Shown here piece after piece: positions 40,359 to 47,911 of a stretch of DNA of 47,911 bases. Origin of the DNA: Synechocystis salina LEGE 00031 (GTDB lineage: Bacteria; Cyanobacteriota; Cyanobacteriia; Cyanobacteriales; Microcystaceae); the NCBI RefSeq assembly GCF_015207985.1, contig NZ_JADEVV010000033.1:1-47911 (forward strand). The letters are read 5' to 3'. Position numbers and translations under genes: made by a program. The first letter of the stretch is position 1, and the number at the start of each line of letters is the position of its first letter. Below the pieces are notes generated by a model. That model was not told the DNA's origin. It worked only from the letters and a program-made list of their open reading frames with translations, and did not search any database.

Positions 40359-40589
40359 TTAGAGGACTTGCTCAACTTCAGAAATTTCCGGAATCATTTC
40401 CCTTAATTTGCGCTCAATGCCCATTTTTAGGGTCATGGTGGAACTGGGACAAGCTCCACAGGCTCCCTGTAAACGCACTTTGACGATGGGGCCATCTAGC
40501 TCCACCACTTCAACGTTCCCACCGTCGGCCATCAGATAGGGACGGAGTTCATCCAATACCGTTTCCACATTATTTAGGGTGAGTTCCAT
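40359..40589 (-). CDS. nfu: Nfu-type iron-sulfur cluster scaffold (NifU C-terminal domain)
   Basis: A 76-residue protein made only of the NifU C-terminal (Nfu) domain. The cluster-binding CxxC motif is in [20 protein letters not shown] (Cys44 and Cys47), after the conserved [19 protein letters not shown] block. Homodimers of this kind assemble a labile Fe-S cluster at the interface and pass it to ferredoxin and PSI; in PCC 6803 the equivalent small NifU-like protein is considered essential. It lies 106 bp downstream of ilvC on the same strand with a GC-rich inverted repeat between. Confidence 0.92.
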   Translation of the reverse strand: MELTLNNVETVLDELRPYLMADGGNVEVVELDGPIVKVRLQGACGACPSSTMTLKMGIERKLREMIPEISEVEQVL

Positions 40590-40643
40590 CGCTTGCTAAC
40601 CTCAGCTAAAAATTTTTGACTACCACTAATATCCTAACGTTAA

Positions 40644-40675
40644 CCCCGGGGCCAAGGCTGGCAAAAATCCCGGGG
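40644..40675. terminator. GC-rich inverted repeat between ilvC and nfu
   Basis: CCCCGGG (40644-40650) and CCCGGGG (40669-40675) form a 7-bp G-C stem with an 18-nt loop. No U tract follows on the minus strand, so a terminator or attenuator role after ilvC is possible but not secure. Confidence 0.4.
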
Positions 40676-40695
40676 CTGAGGATAGAGAAAAGCAA

Positions 40696-41811
<1,116 letters not shown>

Positions 41812-41830
41812 TTAATTTGCTTTATGCTCT

Positions 41831-42214
41831 ATGCCTGCTCTAATCAACACTGTTAAATCCATTGATGATCAACTTTCCCGACGCCACATTGACTTAGATC
41901 CGGCCGGGTACTGGTTGGTCATGGTAGAGCGGGAAGCCGCGGTGTTGAAGGTGGAACACTACAGTAATGACATTAATGACCAGGGTTTGGCGGTGGATCC
42001 AGAAACGGGGGAAGTAATTGCCTGTCAGGGGGGAAAGAAAAGGCTGCCCACTCTGACTTTAACGGGGCACACTGCCAAGGAGTTGTGCGTGAAAATTTTT
42101 GAGGAGTTAGACCCCTGTCCAGTGACTATGCTTAACCATGCTGCCTACTTAGGGCGGGAGTTAATGCGGGCGGAACTGGCCCTGGTTGGGGGCGCGGAGT
42201 ACGTCCAAGATTAG
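41831..42214 (+). CDS. DUF4346 family protein
   Basis: A 127-residue protein matching the cyanobacterial DUF4346 family: RRHIDLDPAGYWLVMVEREA, HYSNDINDQGLAVDPETGEV, LTGHTAKELCVKIFEELDPC, and NHAAYLGRELMRAELALVGG. The DPxGYW and HAAYLGREL blocks recur in cyanobacterial proteins and in the C-terminal part of some dihydropteroate synthase-like proteins; no reaction is established. It lies 87 bp upstream of hisA and probably shares its transcript. Confidence 0.82.
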   Translation: MPALINTVKSIDDQLSRRHIDLDPAGYWLVMVEREAAVLKVEHYSNDINDQGLAVDPETGEVIACQGGKKRLPTLTLTGHTAKELCVKIFEELDPCPVTMLNHAAYLGRELMRAELALVGGAEYVQD

Positions 42215-42301
42215 TTAAAGTCAATGGTCTTGTGCCCTGTTATCCCATTGGGCAAGGGAACAGAGACTACTGAAAAGTCTACAAAATAGGAGGTTAAAGT
42301 G

Positions 42302-43072
42302 ATGGAAATTCTACCGGCGATCGATCTTCTAGAGGGTAAATGCGTGCGCCTCTATCAAGGGGATTATGGCCAATCCCAGGTGTATCACGAAGATCCGGTG
42401 GCGGTGGCTGAGCAGTGGCAGGCCCAGGGGGCAAGTCGTTTACATTTGGTAGATCTTGATGGCGCCAAGGAAGGTCAACCGGTTAACCTAACGGCGATCG
42501 CCAAAATCGTGGAAAGCCTAAATATCCCCGTACAGGTGGGGGGCGGCCTGCGGGACCGGGCTAGGGTAAAGCAGTTGCTGGATTTAGGGGTAAACCGAGT
42601 CATTCTAGGCACGATCGCCGTGGAAAATCCCGATTTAGTGGGGGAATTATGTACGGAATTTCCTGGGCAAATTGTGGTGGGTATTGATGCCCGTAACGGC
42701 AAAGTGGCCACTAGGGGCTGGTTGGAAACCTCCACAGTGGAGGCGGGGGAATTGGCCCAGCGCATGGAAAAACTAGGAGCGGCGGCCATCATCTACACCG
42801 ATATCCACCGAGACGGCACCATGGCGGGCCCTAACCTGGAAGCCCTAAGGCAACTAGCTAGTCAGTTAACCATTCCTGTCATTGCATCGGGGGGAGTCAG
42901 CCAAGTACAAGACCTCTTGAATCTACTCAGCCTGGAAAGTCTGGGGGTAAACGGAGTCATCATTGGCAAAGCTCTCTATACTGGCGATATTCAATTGGAA
43001 ACAGCAATCCGGGCGGTGGGTAACGGCCGCTGGCAAGATGTACCGCCGTCGGACTTTCCCCGTTTGGGCTAG
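42302..43072 (+). CDS. hisA: Phosphoribosylformimino-AICAR-ribotide isomerase
   Basis: A 256-residue TIM-barrel enzyme of histidine synthesis (fourth step). Start ATG 42302 after TAGGAGGTTAAAGTG; GTG 42299 is in frame but less likely. The catalytic Asp is in [18 protein letters not shown] (Asp7) and the second in [14 protein letters not shown]. The duplicated half-barrel phosphate-binding motifs are [11 protein letters not shown] and [12 protein letters not shown]. It is convergent with nadB (14 bp between stops). Confidence 0.95.
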   Translation: MEILPAIDLLEGKCVRLYQGDYGQSQVYHEDPVAVAEQWQAQGASRLHLVDLDGAKEGQPVNLTAIAKIVESLNIPVQVGGGLRDRARVKQLLDLGVNRVILGTIAVENPDLVGELCTEFPGQIVVGIDARNGKVATRGWLETSTVEAGELAQRMEKLGAAAIIYTDIHRDGTMAGPNLEALRQLASQLTIPVIASGGVSQVQDLLNLLSLESLGVNGVIIGKALYTGDIQLETAIRAVGNGRWQDVPPSDFPRLG

Positions 43073-43086
43073 TTTTTGTTGATCAT

Positions 43087-44766
43087 TTACATTCCATTGA
43101 CGCTGACTTGATTTTGCCTGGGCTGGAGGAAAACTTTAGCGCCTTCGATGGCGGTGTGGCTCTGCCATTGGGCTTGGGTGTCAGGGTAATCCAAACGGTA
43201 ATGGCCTCCCCGACTCTCCTGGCGAAAAAGAGCACTGGTCAAAATCAATTGGGCTATATCCAGCAAATTATGGGTTTCGGCCCACAACTGTACAAATTCC
43301 TCTAACCCAGGGCCGCTTAAGCTAATTTTTTGATCCTCTGGTAGGTGGGCTAAAAGTTTGCTACTGCTGAGTTGTTGCCATTGTTCTTGCCATTCTTCTA
43401 ATTTGGCGATCGCCGTTTGTAAGGTTTCGGCTTGGCGACAAATACCAGCGGTTTGCCACATCAAGCGGGGCAGTTCACTGCGCCAATGGTTGAGGAGGAC
43501 TAGATCATTGGCGGTGTCTAGCTGAATTTCCACCGCAGTTGATTGATTAACATTAAGGTCACTGGAGGCAACGGGCGGTAAACTCAGGTTCCTTAATTGG
43601 CTAGCAAAAACAATACATTCCAGCAGAGAATTACTGGCTAGGCGATTAGCTCCATGGACTCCGGTGCTGGCGGTTTCCCCCAACGCATACAACCCTGGAA
43701 TGGTGGTTTGGCAATTGATATCGGTGGTAATGCCCCCCATCCAATAATGGGCCGCTGGGGCAACGGGAATCGGTTCTTGGAAAATGTCCACCCCCCACTG
43801 GCGGCAACGGCGAATAATATTGGGAAACCGTCGCTGGATGCGTTCCGGTTCAATGGGACTCAGATCCAAAAAAACGGTGGCCTGGGTAGGATCTTTTTCT
43901 GTGTTGGCTAAGTGTTGAAAAATTGCCCGGCTAACCACGTCCCTGGGAGCTAGTTCCCCCCGGGGATGGTAATCAAAAGCAAATCTTTTCCCCTGGCGAT
44001 CGAGCAAGTGGGCCCCTTCCCCCCGCACCGCTTCACTGATCAAAAAATGGGGCACACCCGGTTTAGTTAAAGCTGTGGGATGGAATTGAAAAAATTCCAA
44101 ATCCCGCACCTGGGCTCCCGATCGCCAAGCGAGGGCAATGCCATCACCAGTACTAACTTTTGGGTTGGTGGTTTGGGCAAAAACCTGGCCGCCGCCCCCC
44201 GTGGCCAATAACACCGCTCGGCAATGGAAAGTTGCAATGGTTTGATTAACGAAAACCTGAATACCCCGACAATGGCCCGTTATTGGATCAATATTTAAAG
44301 ACAAGGCGATCGCCTGGGAAAAAATTTCCACATTGGACCGGGCTTGCACCTGTTCCATCAACGTCGACACAATCGCCCGGCCGGTGGTATCCGCCGCATG
44401 GAGTACCCTCGGTTGAGAATGGGCCGCCTCCAACGTTAAAGCCAGATCCTGGCCATGGCGATCAAAACTAACACCGAACTGCACCAACTCGGCGATCGCC
44501 TGGGGGGCATGGTTCACCAAAAAATCCACCGCTTCCCCATCACACAAACCAGCTCCAGCAGCCAGGGTATCCTCATAATGGGCCTGGGAAGAATCCGTCG
44601 GAGCAATGGCGGCCGCAATGCCCCCTTGGGCCCAATCACTGGCTCCCGTTTTTAGTTCCGCCTTGGTCACCAGAGCTACACGGTAATGGCTTGGCAAACA
44701 AAGACAGGCATATAGCCCCGCCGCTCCAGAGCCCACCACCACCACATCGAACTGATTTGCCCCCAT
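43087..44766 (-). CDS. nadB: L-aspartate oxidase
   Basis: A 559-residue FAD enzyme that oxidises aspartate to iminoaspartate, first step of NAD synthesis, with NadA as partner. Start at ATG 44766 (TTG 44781 is in frame). FAD motif VVVGSGAAGLYACLCLP; substrate region SDWAQGGIAAAIAPTDSSQA; FQFHPTAL; RGEGAHLLDRQGKRF; the His-Arg pair in FDYHPRGELAPRDVVSRAI; and YWMGGITTDINCQTTIPGLYALGE. The C-terminal helical domain of the succinate-dehydrogenase/aspartate-oxidase group ends with RGGHYRLDYP. Several HIP1 sites lie within. Confidence 0.95.
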   Translation of the reverse strand: MGANQFDVVVVGSGAAGLYACLCLPSHYRVALVTKAELKTGASDWAQGGIAAAIAPTDSSQAHYEDTLAAGAGLCDGEAVDFLVNHAPQAIAELVQFGVSFDRHGQDLALTLEAAHSQPRVLHAADTTGRAIVSTLMEQVQARSNVEIFSQAIALSLNIDPITGHCRGIQVFVNQTIATFHCRAVLLATGGGGQVFAQTTNPKVSTGDGIALAWRSGAQVRDLEFFQFHPTALTKPGVPHFLISEAVRGEGAHLLDRQGKRFAFDYHPRGELAPRDVVSRAIFQHLANTEKDPTQATVFLDLSPIEPERIQRRFPNIIRRCRQWGVDIFQEPIPVAPAAHYWMGGITTDINCQTTIPGLYALGETASTGVHGANRLASNSLLECIVFASQLRNLSLPPVASSDLNVNQSTAVEIQLDTANDLVLLNHWRSELPRLMWQTAGICRQAETLQTAIAKLEEWQEQWQQLSSSKLLAHLPEDQKISLSGPGLEEFVQLWAETHNLLDIAQLILTSALFRQESRGGHYRLDYPDTQAQWQSHTAIEGAKVFLQPRQNQVSVNGM

Positions 44767-44866
44767 ATCCCCAACTCCCAAAAGATTGTCTTCCCAGATT
44801 AGCGGTTTCAGTCCAGCTTAGGGGCCTTAAGCAAGACGAATGTTAGCGGGTCAAAACTCCCCATGG

Positions 44867-45304
44867 TTATCTCACATTAATATTCCAGTCCCGCCGCAAA
44901 TCCCGTTGGAAGTCATCCAAAACCCGCTTTAAGGTTTGCTCCACCGCATCGCCATCATTGTACTCATAGGTCCGACACTGATTGGTGGTGTAGGTGTCAG
45001 TGCGATCCGGCACCACATTTTGCTGACCGCCGTAGGTTCTGCCGTAATAACCATCCTCAAATCCCCGAGCAAATTCTCCCCCAGCGGAGCGGGGTTCAAA
45101 GGGTTTTTTCTCCCTGGCCGCCGCCGCTCCCTCCCGGTAGCCATCGTCATAGGCTTGGGGATGACTGCCAGGATCCCGTAAAGTCCGGCTTTTTTCCACC
45201 GGATAACAATACTGGATCCGACCAGCGGCCGCAGGGGCGATCGCCACTAGGGGAACAAGCAAAATCCCAGTGAGGCAAGCTGATAAAAAACGGCAGTGAC
45301 CCAT
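44867..45304 (-). CDS. Exported protein, function unknown
   Basis: A 145-residue protein with a signal peptide: MGHCRFLSACLTGILLVPLV then AIAPAAAGR, likely cut after AAA. The mature part is polar and rich in Tyr, Arg, Asp and Gly (DGYREGAAAAREKKPFEPRS, RGFEDGYYGRTYGGQQNVV) with two Cys (IQYCYPV and NQCRTYEY) that may pair. No family recognised. Probably periplasmic or outer-membrane associated. It lies between nadB and psaK2 on the same strand, with gaps of 100 and 95 bp. Confidence 0.75.
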   Translation of the reverse strand: MGHCRFLSACLTGILLVPLVAIAPAAAGRIQYCYPVEKSRTLRDPGSHPQAYDDGYREGAAAAREKKPFEPRSAGGEFARGFEDGYYGRTYGGQQNVVPDRTDTYTTNQCRTYEYNDGDAVEQTLKRVLDDFQRDLRRDWNINVR

Positions 45305-45399
45305 GGCTAATGTTCAAACTCTAGAAAAAATTTTGGCAAAGCCCTGGGAAAACACCACGGTCAATGCCTCCACGCAAAATATTGATGCTTGATTTTTTT

Positions 45400-45672
45400 C
45401 TAAAGAATGCCACTGCTGGCCAGACCCAACACCATACCGGCTCCCAGAATGTGACCAAAACTCATGGTAGCCAGCAACTCCGGCAACCCAAAGGTTTTCT
45501 TCGATGCCAATTGAGGCAGGGCCAGATCCTTACCCTTACCGGTTTTTTGAATCGCAAAGTAACCAATCACAAAAGCAAACACATTACAAAGGCACATGAT
45601 AATGCCCACTGAAAGACTCCAACCAGCGGTGGTGGGACTAGCCTGGGCTAAAAGTAAAGCGGTATTAAACAT
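45400..45672 (-). CDS. psaK2: Photosystem I subunit PsaK, PsaK2 type
   Basis: A 90-residue PSI subunit with two transmembrane helices (SLSVGIIMCLCNVFAFVIGYF and FGLPELLATMSFGHILGAGM) joined by a stromal KTGKGKDLALPQLASKK loop, the PsaK hallmark. It resembles the second PsaK of PCC 6803, the isoform that rises in high light and is linked to state transitions; the identity with psaK2 rather than psaK1 rests on memory of gene order next to sigA. ATG follows GGAGAACC. Its promoter must lie in the 624-bp region shared with sigA. Confidence 0.88.
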   Translation of the reverse strand: MFNTALLLAQASPTTAGWSLSVGIIMCLCNVFAFVIGYFAIQKTGKGKDLALPQLASKKTFGLPELLATMSFGHILGAGMVLGLASSGIL

Positions 45673-46296
45673 TGATAAAGGTTCTCCAAAGATAATTTCA
45701 AAGACTTGATTTTCTTTGAGGTATTCTAGCCGATCAGGTGCAATCCCCCTCCCTGACTGCCCCCATTACCTGGCGATCGCCGTCATCGACCCCGTTAATT
45801 TTTTGGCGATCAATATCTCCCCACTCCACTAAAGTCCACTAATTAGTAATGAAAGCTTGACTAGGCAAAATTCTCCACACCAATTGCAAAAAAAAATCAA
45901 AAAAGCGACTATCATGCAGAAAATTCCGTTGAGGCAGAAGCCCCAACCCTTTTTAGGTCAATCATCGGCAATGATTTTTAACCTTCTTGCCCCCGCTAAC
46001 AAGCAATGGGAAAAAAAGTTGTGGTCAGACCACAATTGAGTCCCATTTTTTTGTTATCGAGGCTACAATCAATGAAGTCTTTTTTCACTGATTCATCAAG
46101 CTCTACCGCTGACTAGCCTTCTCTAACACTCTTACGCCTGAATCCTTGCATTCTGTTTTTCCCCAAGAAGAAGTTAGAGAACCCTGAATCAATAGACTGA
46201 CCGAGCGCACATCATCTAGCAACGCCTAGGGGTGGCCTCAACTTTGACTGACCATCTAATTTTGTACACGACTTAGGAGTTAACGAGGAAAACGGC
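45673..46296. promoter_or_regulatory. Long divergent regulatory region between psaK2 and sigA
   Basis: No convincing gene in these 624 bp. It contains a HIP1 site (45,773), a perfect palindrome GTGGTC-A-GACCAC (46,021-46,033) that could be an operator, and a possible -10 box TACAAT at 46,064-46,069, roughly 230 nt upstream of sigA, with no -35 at proper spacing. This implies a long sigA leader. The small open frames here look random. Confidence 0.5.
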
Positions 46297-47574
46297 ATGA
46301 CCCAGACGAAAGAGCCACTCACCAAAGCTGAATCCCCTGAACTAGACCAAGAAATAGAACTAAGCCAATACATTAACACTGATGATATTGACGACGATGA
46401 TGTTGACGTAGAGGATTTAGAACAGGAAGTTGCCGCTACCGAAGGGAAGGAGAAAAAAGTCCGCAAAATTCGTAAGGACGCGGTTAAAAAGAAACCCTAT
46501 ACCGAAGACTCCATCCGCATCTACCTCCAGGAAATTGGCCGCATTCGTCTGCTCAGAGCCGAAGAAGAAATTGAACTAGCTCGCCAAATTGCTGACCTCC
46601 TCGAACTTGAGCTAATTCGGGACAACCTCACCCTCCAACTAGAACGCCAGCCCTCGGAACTGGAATGGGGTAAACAGGTTTGGAAGTTGGAAGCCGCTAA
46701 GCAACGATTAGTCGCCGACAAGAAAAAAGAACCGAAAAAGAAAGATATAGATAGTTATCTTGCCAATCCAGACAACGAACTGAGTCTGGAAAACGAATGG
46801 AGCCAACAGCCCAACAAAAATTTTGCCGCCTTCCGTCGTCGCCTCTTTCTCGATCGCCGGGCCAAGGACAAAATGGTGCAATCCAACCTACGGCTGGTGG
46901 TGTCCATTGCCAAAAAATATATGAACCGGGGTCTATCATTCCAAGATCTAATTCAGGAAGGTTCCCTGGGATTAATCCGAGCCGCTGAAAAATTTGACCA
47001 CGAAAAGGGTTACAAATTCTCTACCTATGCCACCTGGTGGATCCGCCAAGCTATCACCAGGGCGATCGCCGACCAATCCCGTACCATCCGTCTCCCGGTC
47101 CACCTCTACGAGACTATCTCCCGCATCAAAAAAACCACCAAACTCCTCTCCCAGGAAATGCGACGTAAACCCACCGAGGAAGAAATCGCCGAAAAAATGG
47201 AGATGACCATCGAAAAACTCCGCTTCATCGCCAAATCAGCCCAACTCCCCATCTCCCTGGAAACCCCCATTGGGAAAGAAGAAGACTCCCGCCTAGGGGA
47301 CTTCATCGAAGCTGACGGCGAAACCCCCGAAGATGAAGTATCCAAAAATCTTCTCCGGGAAGACCTCGAAAACGTCCTTGATACCCTCAGCCCCCGGGAG
47401 CGGGACGTATTGCGCCTGCGCTACGGCCTCGATGACGGCCGCATGAAAACCCTAGAAGAAATTGGGCAAATCTTTAACGTCACCAGGGAGCGCATTCGTC
47501 AAATCGAAGCCAAAGCCCTACGGAAACTGCGTCATCCCAACCGCAACAGCATCCTCAAGGAATATATTCGTTAA
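46297..47574 (+). CDS. sigA: Principal RNA polymerase sigma factor SigA (RpoD)
   Basis: A 425-residue group 1 sigma-70. The N-terminus (residues 1-75) is acidic ([19 protein letters not shown] region), a short region 1.1 typical of cyanobacterial SigA. Region 1.2 is [20 protein letters not shown]. Region 2 has [20 protein letters not shown] and [16 protein letters not shown]. Region 3 is [16 protein letters not shown]. Region 4 has [20 protein letters not shown] and the helix-turn-helix [20 protein letters not shown]. It directs housekeeping transcription. GAGG at about 46,285 precedes ATG 46297. A hairpin terminator follows. Confidence 0.95.
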   Translation: MTQTKEPLTKAESPELDQEIELSQYINTDDIDDDDVDVEDLEQEVAATEGKEKKVRKIRKDAVKKKPYTEDSIRIYLQEIGRIRLLRAEEEIELARQIADLLELELIRDNLTLQLERQPSELEWGKQVWKLEAAKQRLVADKKKEPKKKDIDSYLANPDNELSLENEWSQQPNKNFAAFRRRLFLDRRAKDKMVQSNLRLVVSIAKKYMNRGLSFQDLIQEGSLGLIRAAEKFDHEKGYKFSTYATWWIRQAITRAIADQSRTIRLPVHLYETISRIKKTTKLLSQEMRRKPTEEEIAEKMEMTIEKLRFIAKSAQLPISLETPIGKEEDSRLGDFIEADGETPEDEVSKNLLREDLENVLDTLSPRERDVLRLRYGLDDGRMKTLEEIGQIFNVTRERIRQIEAKALRKLRHPNRNSILKEYIR

Positions 47575-47602
47575 TCCCCTTTGTCCAGTGACATAACCAT
47601 CA

Positions 47603-47636
47603 GCGCTGCCTTGACCCCATCAGGACAGTGCTTTTT
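47603..47636 (+). terminator. Terminator after sigA
   Basis: GCGCTGCCTTGA (47603-47614) pairs with TCAGGACAGTGC (47620-47631) with one mismatch and two wobbles, loop CCCCA, then TTTTT (47632-47636). It lies 29 bp beyond the sigA stop. Confidence 0.75.
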
Positions 47637-47835
47637 GCTTTCTGAGTAAGGGAAAGTTCTATCTCCATTAATCACACTGATCCCAGTCTCGAGAATCCAC
47701 TACCCAACAACTGATGATCAGCAGGAACAACCCCAAATCGCTAAGAGGGAAGAGTTGTAAGGAGGTTTTAGGAGGGCGAAAGGTAGATGAGGAGGGGGAT
47801 TGAGTGAATGTGGAAAAAAGATTTGAGAAAAGGTG

Positions 47836-47864
47836 TTGACTTTTCCTGGGAAGGTGAGTATATT
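47836..47864 (+). promoter_or_regulatory. Strong consensus promoter running off the window edge
   Basis: TTGACT (47836-47841), exactly 17 bp, TATATT (47859-47864). Transcription would begin near 47,871 and leave the window. Nothing coding is seen between the sigA terminator and here. The strength and the non-coding leader (CGAAAGCG and GCGAAAGCG motifs) would suit an rRNA or other stable-RNA operon, but that lies outside the window. Confidence 0.75.
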
Positions 47865-47911
47865 GATAAATGCGCGGTTGAGAGCGAAAGCGACTCGAAA
47901 GCGCCCCGAAC

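Noticed and set aside
46036-46069. TTGAGT...TACAAT as a full sigA promoter
   Set aside because: Spacing is 22 bp, too long for a sigma-70 promoter; only the -10 is mentioned as possible.

Overview
The window is chromosomal DNA from a unicellular cyanobacterium of the genus Synechocystis, close to the PCC 6803/6714 group. Evidence: the palindrome GCGATCGC (HIP1) recurs roughly once per kilobase outside one large gap; there is a PSI-K subunit (psaK2), Ycf51, a cyanobacterial principal sigma factor (sigA) and a sigE-type group 2 sigma factor; the tmRNA tag reads ANNIVSFKRVAVAA; and an ISY100-type insertion sequence is present. I do not assign an exact strain.

Layout. 1-2,040 is a decayed accessory patch: a transposase tail, a truncated HigB-like toxin, a frameshifted HigA-like antitoxin, and an ISY100 copy with a one-base frameshift that has split an older hairpin repeat. 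2,097-5,229 is a minus-strand ycf51-sppA-SDR operon. 5,268-7,470 carries an alpha/beta hydrolase and hemA. 7,729-11,969 holds a TPR membrane protein, a family-5 solute-binding lipoprotein with a small membrane protein, and a DUF362 protein. 12,149-14,304 is a tandem array of four DUF29 genes. 14,435-20,459 is a plus-strand cassette of one methyltransferase and two giant TPR/GT41-like (SPINDLY/OGT-type) glycosyltransferases. It faces the minus-strand pilin cluster pilA1-pilA2-(TM protein), which is preceded by a decayed and an intact methyltransferase gene.

From 24,665 the sequence returns to core genome: a pentapeptide-repeat protein, sigE with a near-perfect NtcA-type promoter, thrC, an ArnT-like glycosyltransferase, a PAS/GAF/GGDEF protein, rseP (site-2 protease) overlapping nth, a GNAT acetyltransferase, a stand-alone EF-G with the two cysteines known to form a redox switch, a radical-SAM protein, tmRNA with its promoter, an Nfu scaffold, ilvC, a DUF4346 protein, hisA, nadB, a small exported protein, psaK2 and sigA. 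The window ends on a consensus sigma-70 promoter (TTGACT-17-TATATT) whose transcript runs off the edge.

The most interesting part is 12.1-24.4 kb. It is AT-rich by eye, and 14,313-24,090 has no HIP1 site. The methyltransferase and both GT41-like enzymes share a similar N-terminal TPR-like module and sit next to the type IV pilins. I infer, without proof, a cell-surface or pilin-modification system of foreign or fast-evolving origin. A second theme is decay at 9-nt homopolymers: antitoxin, ISY100 transposase and a methyltransferase are each shifted out of frame there.
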